From Emiliania huxleyi CCMP1516 (lineage: Eukaryota > Haptophyta > Isochrysidales > Noelaerhabdaceae), in the NCBI RefSeq assembly GCF_000372725.1, contig NW_005201183.1:266316-317895 (forward strand): 51,580 nucleotides of DNA, written 5' to 3'. This document shows, in pieces, positions 10,346-22,985 of the stretch. The position numbers and the translations under genes are program-made. Numbering within the stretch: position 1 is the stretch's first letter; each line of letters opens with the position of its first letter. A model generated the notes under the pieces. That model made no database searches and had not been told where the DNA came from. It saw only the letters and a program-made list of their open reading frames with translations.

Positions 10346-11983
10346 CGATTGCTTGTGGAGAGCAAAAAAGCGTGCACACGGGCTATTCTGGCCGACCCCA
10401 AATCTCCCCTCCCGACCCCTACTTGCACGATTTTGCTTCACGCCACCTCCACGACGAACGACCTCGCACCTGCCACGAGCCCACGACCTGCCAGCGCCCG
10501 CGCCCCGTAGCGCTGAAACCAGTCCACTGCGCTCCGCCGGATGCGTTTGGTTAATTAGCGCCTCGACACCGGGCCTCGACGCCTCGTCCTCGACCTTAAA
10601 GGGGCTCGGGCCTCGGCAGCTGCCAGCTCCGCCCCCACTGCCAGCCCCACCCCCTTCAGCGAGGACCTTTGAGGCCCTCCCCAGTCTCACCCCACCTTAC
10701 CTCTGCCCCCCCCTCCCCCCATCCCTCTGCCTCCCATAGGGCAGGATAGCACTAGCATATGCGCCTAGTGCGCACTGGGCCCACATAGATGTGACCCGCC
10801 CGCTCGAGTGCGGCGTCCGGATGCTAGTGCTTGAGAAGACACCACAAACGCGGCACGGCCCGTTTTGGATGTCTGCGGAGATTCTGTCTTAGCACACACA
10901 GTGAGTCATTCGGAGTCATTCGATGGCCAGAGTGCGATTGTGTGTGTGCGGGAGTTGGTTTGTCGGGAGGGAGGGGCAGGCTGCTCACCCACGTGCACCG
11001 GGCCAGTGCTTGCACTTTGAATGCCGTGGGGCTCCTGCCCGTGTCCGGGCGTGGAGATGCGAGGGTCGCCCCCCCTTGCCCCACCACTTTGTGTGTGTGG
11101 AGAAATCTACCTTACTGGGCTGGGTTTTTAGGCATTGTGGGGTTGGCACTCCCATCGACCCTCATGACCTCCTGCGGTCTCTGAGATGGACACCAGTGGG
11201 TGTGGGACCACAGCCAGGATACACTCGAAGGCTGGGTAAGCAGTAGAGGTCGATACTCGACGCGTCCCACATGGTATGTGTCGCTGTCGGCACGCTGTCG
11301 ACAGGACGTCGAGCGACACCGGTGGCAGTGCCACCCAGGAGTGGTCGGGCGGTCTCCCGTCATGAGAGAGTCACCATGTGATCCGTATGATGATTCCTGA
11401 CAACCGCCTCAGTCAACTTTCGTCACAGTTCCCGCTCTGAGAGGAGCTGCGGGTCAGTTTGACAGCTGGAGCTGTGTCGCCGGCGTGCGGCGGCCTGCCT
11501 CCGGAGGTGCCTCTGAGGTGGACATTTTTTGGTCACCGTGAGAGAACGCGTTCGAATTTTTACTCCGGAACTTCAACTCCACACGCGCACCGGCCAGGGC
11601 TACAATAGTGCCAGTGAGGCGAAGGCGCGAGTCGGAAGGCCGCGACCGTGATTTGGTTTCGACATTTTCCTACAATCGCTGTGAACCCAGCCACGTACCT
11701 TACCTACTTACCCAGCGCACACCCAGACCGCAGGGCCAGGGGCGCCAGGCGGCCCCCCTGCCCCCACCCCCAGGCGGACGCGGAATCTGTATCTGATTTT
11801 TCAAACATTTTTTTCTACAGGAAGGGTTGTGGTAGCGGAGACTCTAGCACCGAGTGCTCCACGCCGCGTCACGAACGTGCGCGCACGCACACAAAGTGAG
11901 GCGTCCCCTCCCCACACACCGAACCGCTCGAACCGCCTCTCCTCCCCCCCCCCCCCCTCCCCCCACACGCGCTAGCACGCCCT
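10346..11983. other. Intergenic, no gene recognised
   Basis: No frame here shows a domain. At 11072-11115 the sequence TTGCCCCACCACTTTGTGTG, followed by a GGAGAAATCTACCTTA-like segment, recurs near 33973-34015, so a dispersed repeat is present. A C-run lies at 11945-11958, just downstream of the light-harvesting gene stop. Confidence 0.4.
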
Positions 11984-13448
11984 TTAGGACGCAAAACCGG
12001 GCAGGTGGAAGTTGGCGGCGAAGGGCGCCATCGGATCGCCCGCGTAGTGCGCAATGTTGCTCAGGGCGGGCACTGCGCCCGGCACGCGCGCCTATGGACA
12101 AGTCTCGGACATGTCGTGGACGTGCCCGAATGCCCGAGAAGAGCTGGCTCGCGCGCCTCGGCGCAGAAGCCCATGATGCCAATCATCGCGAGGCGACCGT
12201 TGTTTACCTCCTTGAGGAGGCCGTCCGCCTGTGGCATCACCGCCATCACAGTGACTGGGCAGCGGCAGCAGCTGTCGCCAGCCTCTGTGGGAGGGCCGGC
12301 CGCCTTCCGCTCGGCCGAGGCGCCCTTGTACGCCTTGAGCGGATCCCACAGGTTGAGCGGCACCTGCCGGTCGGGCGGCGGGGGAGGACGGGGGGTGGGC
12401 GGGGAGGGGGGGGGGGGGGGGCCCTGGCAACCGTTGTAAACAATTCTTCCCCCCCGCCGCCCCCCCCCCCTTCTCTCCCCGGCACCCCATCTCCTCTCCC
12501 TGCCCCACACACATCTCCGCAGCAGTCTCAGCAGCAGCAGCAGCGGGCCTCTCGGGCTGTCGTCTCGCGGGCTGTCGTAGGGTTAGGGTTAGGGTTAGGG
12601 TTAGGGTTAGGTCTCACCGGGTGGACCATCGTGTCGAAGTCGGGGAAGAAGCCGGGCTTGCCTCCCTTCATGTAGTGCTTCTGGCCGTACTTCTCGAGGA
12701 TGAAGGAGTGCTCCGAGTACACCTCCAGGAATCCCACGAAGAGGATGATCTGCCACTTTGCGGCCTGCGGCGGGGAGGGCGGGGCCCCGCAGTTGGCGGC
12801 GAGGCAGGCCACGGCAGGCCTTGGCAGGCGAGGGGCGGTGCGAGGGGCGGAGCGTCGAGGCGGGCGCTCGCCTCCGGCAGCTGCGCCCACTGCTCCGCCG
12901 GCGCGATGTTGGTCGGGATCGAGTTGAACGGCGCCCACGGGAAGTGGACGTTGGACTGGACGCAGTAGCCGACAAACGCCGCCATCGCGACGCGGCCGTG
13001 CTTGATCTCGGCGTGGCGGAGGAAGCCGACGGTGGCGTCGTCGCCCGCGCCCCAGAAGTTGAGCTCCGCTGCGAGGGAGGCGGCAGGGGTCGGCACAGCG
13101 AGCCGCGAGGCGAGGCGGGAGGCAGGCGGGCGGCGGGCGGGCGGGCGGCGGCGGCGGCAGGCGGGAGGCGGCACCGAGGTTGAGCGGGTCCCAGTAGCCG
13201 AGCACCGGGCTGCGGGGTGGGGGCGGGAGGAGGAGCAGGAGTGAGGCTAGCGGCCGGCGCGGCGACTGCAGCAGAGAGTGCAGCAGAGCACAGCAGGCTC
13301 CGAGGCGCCGGGCGCGGGGCGCGAGGGCGCACTTGAGCTTTTTGGAGAGCTCCGGGAGCGCGGACATCGCGGGCGCGCTGGCGCGGGCCAGCGGCGCCGC
13401 GGCGGCGCCGGCGAAGCTCAGCGGCGTGGACACAGCGGCGGCGAGCAT
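11984..13448 (-). CDS. Chlorophyll a/c-binding light-harvesting protein (FCP/LHC family)
   Basis: Seven exons on the minus strand: 13448-13333, 13209-13175, 13068-12872, 12764-12618, 12363-12304, 12228-12157, 12091-11984; 244 residues. LHC proteins bind chlorophyll and carotenoid in thylakoid membranes. Helix 1 has the signature [20 protein letters not shown] (the Glu/His and Arg bind chlorophyll and form the inter-helix salt bridge). Helix 2 is [16 protein letters not shown]. Helix 3 is [31 protein letters not shown] and [13 protein letters not shown] precede helices 1 and 3, and the C-terminus is the family ending [14 protein letters not shown]. The alanine-rich N-terminus is a probable plastid presequence. 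Three introns use GT donors and three use GC (GCGAGC, GCGGCC, GCGCGC). The intron at 12364-12617 carries telomere-like repeats. In the last two introns the first ten intron bases nearly repeat the next exon start. Confidence 0.92.
12578..12611 (+). repeat. Interstitial TTAGGG telomere-type repeats inside an intron
   Basis: About 5.7 tandem units of TTAGGG, reading as CCTAAC in the sense of the light-harvesting gene, directly after its GTGAGA donor. TTAGGG is the usual telomere repeat in many algae. An internal array may come from telomerase repair of a break or from intron birth. Confidence 0.95.
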
Positions 13449-14681
<1,233 letters not shown>

Positions 14682-16043
14682 ATGAGCGGCGCCGTTAGCC
14701 CGTCCCTGCTGCCCGAGCTGGCGGTAGGCGACTTAGGCTCGCTGCTGGCCGTCATCTCCGGGCGGCGGACGCACGGGAGGCTCGACGCGCGGCTCGACAC
14801 CGAGAGGCAGGACACGCTGCTCACCTGGGCCGCTGGGCACGGGCAGGCCGAGGCGGTGCGGCTGCTGATAGAAGCCGGCGCGAGCGTCGGGGCGACGGAC
14901 GGCACCGGCCGCGCCGCGCTGTTCATCGCGTGCTTCGAAGGCTACCTCGAGTGCGCCCGGCTGCTCCAGCAGGCTGGCGCAGCAGTCAACCAAGCCGTGA
15001 GCGGCGGCTTCACTCCGCTGTTTGTCGCGTGCCAGAACAACCGTCTCGAGTGTGCCCGGCTGCTCCTCGAGGCCAGCGCGGCGATCAACCAAGCTGCAGC
15101 GGACGGCGTCACACCTCTGTTCATTGCGTGCCAGAAGGGCAACCTCGAAATCGCCCGGCTGCTCCTCGAGGCCAACGCGGCGGTCGATCAGGCCAGCAAC
15201 ATCGGCGCCACGCCGCTCTCTATCGCGTGCCAGAAGGGCCATGTTGACATCGCCCGGCTGCTGCGCGACGCTGGCGCGGCCGTCAACCAAGCAAACAACA
15301 ACGGCTCCACGCCGCTGTTCATGGCATGCCAAAAGGGTCACGTCGACATCGTCCGGCTGCTCCTTGAGACCGGCGCTTCGGTTAGCCAAGCCAGCGCCAG
15401 AGGCACCACGCCACTGTTCATGGCGTGCCAGAACGGCCACGTCGAGTGCGCCCTGCTGCTTCTCGACGCCGGCTCTTCGGTCAACCAAGCCCAGATCCAA
15501 GGCGCCACGCCGCTGCACGTGGCGTGCCAGAACAACCACCTCGGCATCGCCCAGCTGCTTCTCGAGGCCAGCGCGGCGATCAACCAAACCGACGAGCAAG
15601 GCGCCACGCCGTTATTCATGGCGTGCCACCAGGGCAACCTCGAGGTCGCCAAGCTCCTCTCCTCCTACGGCGCCTCCCGCGCCGCGGTTCCGCCCCTCGG
15701 CACGCCCGAGGAGGCCGCGAACCGCGAAGGCCACGCCGACCTCGCCGCCTGGCTGGTCGCCGGCCGCGGCTGGACGCCGCTCCAGCACCTCGAGGCGTGC
15801 CCCCAGACTGGCGGCTGAAGAAGCGTGAGTGCATTGTCCTCACGCTCACTGTCCCTCTTCCCGCAGGCGCTCACCGTCGACCGGGCGCGGGCGCTGCTGC
15901 GAGGAGGCGCGGACTCTTCAGCCGGCGAGCCGTCGGCCCTCGAGCGGGCGCGCGTCCTCTGCTCGTGGGGCGAGTCGGATCCGACCGCTGCGGCCGTCGG
16001 CTCCACAGTCGCGGTCCACTCTCTGGTCTCGCGGCCCTCGTGA
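14682..16043 (+). CDS. Ankyrin-repeat protein
   Basis: Exon 1 is 14682-15794 and exon 2 is 15867-16043, separated by a 72-nt intron with a GC donor (GCGTGC) and a CCGCAG acceptor; 429 residues. At least eight ankyrin repeats of 33 residues occupy about residues 40-340, each with the pattern GATPLFxACQxGHxxIARLL followed by LEAGAAVNQA. Ankyrin repeats are protein-binding scaffolds. The C-terminal part after the splice (ALTVDRARALLRGGAD, then SALERARVL) extends the ankyrin-like fold. Reading through the intron would end at a TGA at 15816, giving a shorter, less natural protein, so I prefer the spliced model. The DNA of neighbouring repeats is very similar, which points to recent tandem expansion. 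The partner is unknown. An in-frame ATG at 14637 is a weaker alternative start. Confidence 0.85.
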
Positions 16044-17659
16044 TGTTTCACTTCAGCGCGACGACCAACACACAGACATCCAAAAACATAAACAGACTAG
16101 AGACGGGGTGCAAAATGAATCACACTGTGAGAGAGACGCGTGGGACGCGAGCCATTAATGTGCACCTAGGCTAACAACACGCTACACCGCCGCGACGATC
16201 AGGCTCACACTGTCCTCCCGATTCGAGCCGCGCAGCGACAAGCTGCACGGAGGAGATGTGTGCAGTCGGGTGGCTAAAGTATGGCGCCGCCGCCGATACC
16301 ACTGCCGGGCACCGTTCCCGATGCCGCCGCCGGTGCCCACGGATGACGTGGCGGCGGCAGCGGCGGTGACGACGATAACGGCGGCGGCGGTGGTCGCCGG
16401 AACCACCTCGGTGCTCACAGCCGCCGAGAGGTGCCGCCGAGAGGTCCATTCCTCGATCTGCCGCAGGCCCGCGGTGTCAGGCTTGTCGCGCCACCCAGCG
16501 CCCTTCTGCGCGGTGGAGGCGCAGCATGAGCGGTGGCGGGGCGTCTGTGGCGCGGAGCCGCACAATCAGTGGCGGATCGCTATTCGTGGGTTGAGTGTAG
16601 TCGGGTGGCGTCGCATACCTTCCTTCAGGCGTCGCGAAGCCACACCTCTCGTGATCAGCTCTTCCTGCGGCGTGACGCGGCATCCCGGTCGTGGCACCGC
16701 TGGCGTGCGCGGGGAGCGAAGGGTGGTGGTGGAGCGCGCACATCTGGGTAGGAATCCTCGAACAGTCCAGAGCCAGGCAGCCGCGTCCAGGACATGGCGA
16801 GAAAGAAGAATTTTGCTGCCGAAGAATTTACGCAACCCAATGAGAAAGAGAATTCTCGACCATCCACAAAGAAGAATTCGAGGGCAACCGGAGGACCGGG
16901 AAGTACGCACAGCTGGACTACGACGAGAGCCGGCGGAGGGGAGGGGCGAGCCGAGAAGGAAAGAGAGGCCGCGGGTGCGGGCGCGACTCGTCGACCAGGG
17001 AGAGCGGGCCCGACCTCCCTGGGAGGGGGAGCGACGCGACCCAATGCCGCCGTCCTCGCCCGGGGAAACTTCAGCAGGGCAGCCGACGCTCTCGGAGGCG
17101 GCAGAACCAATCGGAGGTGAAGCGGAGGCGAGGCCTCGGCCAAAGAAGAGACATCAGAAACGGCTACAGCGGCCGTCAGGCGACGCTCGGCTGGCGAATA
17201 AAAGAGCGAATCAGGGAGAACCGGAGCCCCGGGTAGGCTGGCGGTGGAACCCCGGGACGGGATGCTGAGTGAGGACCTGTGTACGTGCGTGGTGTACAGT
17301 GTCGTCTACTAGCTCCGAGTAGAGGGGGCGTTCTGAAGTAAAGGGGAAACCCGGTACACGGAACCAACCCTCGGAGACCCGTGTTTACTTTATGGCCCTT
17401 TCCCTGCGAACGCGCACCCCCAGGGCTAGGGCTCTCTTGCCCGCAACCCGATGCCAATCATCCGGCCCGCTGGGTTGCGCTTCTTAGCTCCCCGGCCCTT
17501 GGATGTGCGGTTAATGACTGCACTCCAACTGCTCCCCAAGTGCTCCGACACGAGTTGTCTGTTTTCTTCCTTTCTTTCTTTACTGGCGCGCACTGGCACT
17601 AACTCAGTAACACCACGGTGAGGTGAAGAGAAGAAAGAAAATAACGCCGGGGCCAGACC
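16044..17659. other. Intergenic, no reliable gene
   Basis: Long open frames exist on both strands but are arginine- and glycine-rich and show no domain. A short plus-strand frame at 16526 (MSGGGASVARSRTISGGS) followed by a possible acceptor at 16629 could be a small spliced gene, but I cannot support it. A TTGTCTGTTTTCTTCC tail starts at about 17554. Confidence 0.35.
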
Positions 17660-17830
17660 TTCCTCACCCATCTCGTCTCAGAGTTTGCCCGTTTTATTTA
17701 TTTATTCCCTCACCAAGATCGTGCAGTGGGCGGCCGCAGGGCGGGGACAATGTCCGTTTTATGTCCCGCTAAAATCCCATCTCGTCTCACAGAGTTTGAC
17801 CCTTTTATTTATTTATTTATTTATTTCACG
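17660..17830. repeat. Two tandem copies of a TTTA-tailed dispersed repeat
   Basis: CATCTCGTCTCAGAGTTTGC followed by CCGTTTTATTTATTT at 17669-17708 is repeated at 17779-17826. The unit between them (GATCGTGCAG, GGGCGGGG, CTAAAATCCCATCTCGTCT) also matches 25471-25535. Tetranucleotide tails after a conserved body are typical of 3' ends of non-LTR retroelements. Confidence 0.65.
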
Positions 17831-17916
17831 CAAACTTCAGAGGGAAAAGTGCGTGCGCGCGCAGAGCGCCCGGGGCGAGGAGATTGTTCTCCGCTGCCGG
17901 TCTCCCCCAAGCGCCG

Positions 17917-20900
17917 CTATGTGACGGCATCGTTGAGCACGCACTGGCCGGGCCGAAACCGCGGCGGTGGGGGCGTGCGCAAGCACCACTCCCCGTGCCC
18001 GCGCGGCGAGCCCGTCTGCTCCGGCGTGAGCCACTTTGCGAGGTTGGAGGGGCAGCCCTCGCGCTTCGCGCAGCGGGCGCACCACGCTGGCGCGCGCAGC
18101 AGCGGCTGCGCGAAGTGATTGAACTCCCGCGTCGCCGCCGGCCGCCCCCCGACGCCGCAGAGCAGGCCGCGCGCGTGCGGAAGCCGCAGCAGCGCTGCGC
18201 CACCGTTCCGCCCTCCTAGCAGCTTCGCCGCCTCGACCGCGGTGGCGCCGAGCGGAAGGAGAGTCGCGCCGCCGCCCGCCGCCGCCGCCGTGTCGTAGGC
18301 GCTGCGCTCGAGCAGCTGCACGTCGACGGCGGCCTGCTCGCAGCAGAGGCGCGTGAGGAGACGCCGTTCACGGTCGTCGAGCAGCGGCGGCCCGGCGGCC
18401 GCCGCGGTCAGCTCGGGCGAGAGGCGCGGCGAGGAGAGGAAAGAGCCGTCGCGGTAGTCGACCTCCGCCTTTGCCCAGGCGGCGGGCGAGAGGACGTGGT
18501 CCATCGGGCAGGCGAAGGGGAGGAAGGGCGCGTCCTGCGAGCCGGGGTACATGAAGCCCATGCCTGAGGCGGGGCGCGTGCGGCGTGTGCGGCGGGGAAG
18601 GGCGGGGCGGGGAGGGAGGAGGGGCGAGGCGGAGGAGGGGCCAACACCCTCCGCGCCCGATTTGAGCTCGCGGGCGCGGGCGTGGGCGTGGGGTGGCGGG
18701 GGCGCGGGGTGGCGGGGGCGGGCGGGGTTGGGCGAGGGCGGGCGTGTGGCGGGCGTGTGGCGGGTGTGGCGGGCGTGTGGCGGGCGTTGACCGATGATGT
18801 TGTCGCTCCCCGCCCAGAGCTTGTCGACGTAGCAGGTCCAGCGCGGCAGCACGAGGGTGCGGCGGAGGGCGCGCGCGAGGGCGAGCGCGTCGCGTAGCTC
18901 GGCCAAGTAGCCGCGCAGCGCCGCCGCGTGCACGCCTGTGAGGCGCTCACTCATGCTAGTCACCTCACGAGTCCTCGGCGGGCAGGTGTGGTTGGGCGCC
19001 GCACGTGGCGCGTCGCCTTCCCCCGGTTAGGGTGTGTCGGACTGGGTTCTCCTGGGATATGTCTCTCCTCTCAGTGTGAAGTGAGTCTGTGAGCGTGAGA
19101 CGCGCACGCCGATGTGGTTCGGTGACTGGCCGGCGCTGCGTGCCGCCCCGAGGGCGGCGGCGACGGCGGGCGGGACCGAGGCGTTGAGGGCGAGGAACCG
19201 TCCGCGAAAGTACTCCTCTCCGTCGGCGAGCCAGAGGCCAGCCTCGCGGAAGCGCTGCCTGTTCACAGCTAGAGGTGTGACCTGGACGCCGTTCACAGAG
19301 GCCAGCCTCGCGGAAGCGCTTCCTAAGTGTGTGGACGGCGGCGCGTCGAGGGCGGCGGACGCCTCTGTGCGTGTCGACTCTCCCGTCCCGCGGGCGGGCG
19401 AGTAGTAGTAGTACTAGTCTAGTAAGCGGCGGGGGAAGCGGCGGAGGCGGAGGCTGCTGCCGCGGCTGCTGTTACGTCGGAGGCACCGTCGGCGGCGGCC
19501 AGGGCCTTGCTCGTGGGTTCTGGCAGCACTGGATCGCATGGCACAACTACTACTACTACTACTACTACTACTAGTACTACTACTATTACTATTACTACTC
19601 CTACTACTCCTACTCCTACTCCTACTCCTCCTCCTACTCCTACTACTACTGCTACTACTACTGCTACTACTGCGCGCGCCGCTTGGCGACGCCGTCGTGG
19701 TTGTCCAGCGAGTAGGTTGCGTGCACCTGTGCACAGCGCCTCTTCACGGCTCAAGCCGCGAAGCACGAGGCGCGGTCGGGCGAGCAGGCTGCGTGCACCG
19801 CAAAGGGCGACACCTGCGGCGCCAAGGGGGGCAAGGGGGCAGGGTCAAGGGCTGGCGAAGGGTGGTGTGTGTTGTTGCTCCTGCTGCTGCGCTGCGGTGG
19901 GACCGACGCCTGCAGCGATCGGTGCGCCGCCTGCTCACAGTATCGGATGGTCACAACAGGAACGGCTTGCTTGCGCCACTCTGCAGCGGCCGGGGCGCTG
20001 GCCTGCACAAAGTAGCCGTGTCCATTCATGAAGAGCGGCAGCGGCAGAGCGCCGAGCGAGAGATTGCCGTCCCAGTCCTGCAAAGCGAGGCGCCGCGGTG
20101 AGTGCGCGCAAGCGCTACGAGCCGCGGCCCCCTCCCCCCTCCCTCCCCCGCGCCTCGTGCAGCCGCCGCATGATCCACTCGCCGCGCCGCCCGCCCACGC
20201 CGGGCCACTGCCGCTCCCTCCGCACCATAGCATTGAAGACCTGCCACCAACTCAGGCGTGGAATGGCACCAGACGACCACACCATGCTAGTGGCTAGCGC
20301 CTCTCGGGCAAATGGTCAAGATTGCGCGAAGCGGACTATGCACGCCACATATTAGATACGACCGCCCGCCCCTCGCGCTGCAGACACCTGCGCGTCGGAC
20401 CTCGGCGTGAAGCCGCGTCTCTTCACACCTGGAGCGGTGAAGGCGGAGCAGGTCGCAGCTCGCCTGCTGGTCGGACGTCTTGCCCCAGAAGCGCGATCCG
20501 CGCTCGGGAGAGGCGACATTGCGGTGCCACTGCGCGGCGAAGTGCCGGCCGGCGGCGGTGGCGCGGAAGAGAAGTAGGCCCGAGTTGAAGGTGCCTGCCC
20601 TCGCGCGGGAGTGAGTGCAGTTGTGAGGAGAGGACGCCGCGCCTCGGGAGGGCCCGGCGAGCAGCTGCGGCCGCCTGCTCCGTGGGAGGCGTCTACAGAG
20701 CTGTCTACCGTCGCTGCGGATTCTTTTTTCTGTCTACACTACAGCGCCTGCTCCGTGGTAGGCGGCGCCGCCCGCGACGGACCTGCTAGGAGGGAGGGCT
20801 GGTCGGGAGCAGCTCGGGCGGCATTGACCACGATGGCACCCTCACACGGACGGACGGGAGGGTGGGGAGAGAGAGGGGCCAGCAGGCGCCCGAAGAGTCC

Positions 20901-21616
20901 GAGGGGCGTGGCGCGGCGAGCGCGCTGTCTCGGAGTCTCGGAGGAGTACGGGCGACGTTTGCGCCTCTCCGCCCTCACGCGTATACCTGCTAGGTTCCAT
21001 ACCTGCTAGGCCCCATATTGTCCGACGAGACCGCGACGTCGGCGGCGCGCAGCGCAGAGCACGGGAAGCGCGAGGCGTCTCCAAACTCGGCGCGCGCGGC
21101 GGCGGTGCACATGCAGAAGGGCGCCTGCAGGAGGAGGAGCTCTCCTTGAAACCTTCTTGGAGCCTTTGACTGGCGGTGCATGTGAGGAGGGCGCCGGGTC
21201 TCGCAGCAGAACAACGTCCGTGTCGATGTGAAGCACGTCGAGGCCGGTGGCGACAACCCGGGCGACCTCTCCCGTCCGCATGGCGGCAAAGGCCTTCCAC
21301 GAGCCCGACGAGTGGCTGTTAGCCCCGTCGAGCGAGTAGCCGGTCGCCAGCGCGAGCGGTGTCTTGTAGCACGGCGAGCCGCTCTCCCTGAGCAGCTCAA
21401 AGGCGCCCACGTCGACAGCGCCGACCACGTGCGCCGCGCCCGCCCGCCGGGCATGCGCGCAAAAGTTGCGGAGCAGTTCCGAAAAGGCGGCGTTGCCAAA
21501 CGTCAGGAGCACGAAGCGGAGGCCGCGCATGGCCGGCGCGGCGGCGTCGAGCGCCGCCTCGAGCGTGCCGTCGAGGCCCATCGACACCCTGCGGCCGGCG
21601 CTGGCGTACAAACTGG
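17917..21616 (-). CDS. GT77-type glycosyltransferase (XEG113/RRA-like), 5' end uncertain
   Basis: Ten exons, minus strand: 21616-21195, 21124-21007, 20594-20464, 20240-20154, 20077-19967, 19813-19799, 19726-19683, 19258-19110, 18935-18792, 18563-17917; 610 residues from Met at 21581. Plant relatives transfer arabinose to hydroxyproline-rich proteins in the Golgi. The catalytic part shows LRFVLLTFGNAAFSELLRNF, the DxD site HIDTDVVLLRDP, ADVAVSSDN, TFNSGLLLFRATA, TSDQQVFNAMV, LGALPLPLFMNGHGYFVQ and PFAVHATYSLDNHDG. The C-terminal XEG113-like part has KQRFREAGLWLADGEEYF, ELRDALALARALRRTLVLP, WTCYVDKLWAG and FACPMDHVLSP. Seven of nine introns have GC donors. The exon at 19799-19813 is only 15 nt. 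A TM anchor should lie further 5', in an exon I could not place. The intron at 19259-19682 holds a TAC microsatellite. Confidence 0.82.
19545..19671. repeat. TAC/TCC trinucleotide microsatellite
   Basis: Mostly (TAC)n with TCC and TGC variants, inside the 424-nt intron of the glycosyltransferase gene. Confidence 0.95.
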
Positions 21617-22985
21617 CTGCCCAAAGAAAACCCCCGCCCCCAAATAGTTGGACGCTCTGGTGTGTGTGTGTGTCATCATCTGTCCAGCGTCCACCCATAC
21701 CGCGTTGGTGTCCAGTCCGAGCCTGGCTGTTCTTCACCTTTCTACCTACCTACCTACCTGTGTGTGTGTGCACTCACACGACGCTCTGGGGACGCGCGCC
21801 GCAAAACCAATCCATTGGAAGGGGGCTACTGGGGCGGCCAAATTCACACCTCGCGGGACTACTTATGTTTTCGTAAACGCTGTCGGAGGCGATCCCCAAG
21901 GCGGGTCCATATGGGGGGTTCGGTGTTGTGCCAAGCGGTACACACCTTTCGGTACACTCGGGCCCGCCGCGCGCGGGGCCCTCGATTACCCACCGGTCCA
22001 CTCACCGCCGCAAGAAGAATTCTTCTATTCACGACTCGGAACACGAATGTGACAGGACCATCGGGTCCTTCAGCCACCAAATTAGGCTGTATATACGACA
22101 TCGCGTGGCGGGTAAGCAGAGTAGAGGAGAGGCCCGAGAGGCCCCTATTTCTCGTCGGCCCAGCCGGCACGCGCTCACGGGCGCGCTGTGACGGATGCTG
22201 GCCGTGTGCGCGCGTGGCAAGGGCGGCAGCCAAGGCGGCAGCCGCTCCAAGCTCCTCTAGGTCACACCGCGGGCGAGCGCGTTGGGAGCGGCGGGCGAGG
22301 CGTCTCGTGGATTCACACTGGGGTGGAGTGGCGTCGGGTGTATAACGCACGCCTGGGCGTGGACGCGCCTGCACAAGGCAAAACAAGAATTCACGCGAAA
22401 CATTGGATTGGGGCATGCAAGCATGCACAGGGCGAGACGAGGGAACCGTACACAGTAAGTAACTCCAGCCGACCCCGTAAGCGCAACCTCCGCTCGCGGT
22501 CCGGAGGCTTCGAACTTGTCAACACAAAGAAAATTCCTTTCTCCAAGTGCTCAGTTTTCTCTCTATATATAGTGTAATCCGGCTTGTCGCACCGCCGATA
22601 TGGCCTCTCGCTACTGGCCAATCGTCGCATAGTCCACAGAACGGCGGCCGTACAAATGTCTAGAGCCGTAAGTCTCAAAATACACATATGCATACAACAC
22701 ATCTAGCAACAAATACAACGCTGGGTGTCAGGGAGCCCCATCACTCGGCTCGGCTACGGCGGTACGCGTACAGAGGCGGTCAGGACGCTCTAAAAGTGTT
22801 CAGGTGTGGGCATCTCAGCAGGATATCCGATACACTGTATGATGGATCGCATCTACTTGCCGCGCAGGAGCTGCTGCCATTTCTACTTTGTCAACGAAGA
22901 CTAGAGTCGAGACCCTCGTGCAGGAAGAGTCGTTGCGCGAGCCTAACTGGCCTCGCCTGCAAGTTCCGGGAGGCCGGCCAGCTCT
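21617..22985. other. Upstream region of the glycosyltransferase gene
   Basis: Contains TACC and GT short repeats (21660-21775), a TATATATAG at about 22564, and no domain-bearing frame. A 5' exon of the glycosyltransferase gene is expected here, since an acceptor (TTTCTTTGGGCAG in gene sense) sits at 21617-21629, but I could not identify it. Confidence 0.4.

Noticed and set aside
16258..17268. 336-codon plus-strand ORF
   Set aside because: Arginine-rich, no domain, and open in other frames as well; probably compositional.
20611..21009. 132-codon plus-strand ORF inside the glycosyltransferase gene
   Set aside because: It overlaps conserved minus-strand exons and a 412-nt intron and has no similarity pattern.
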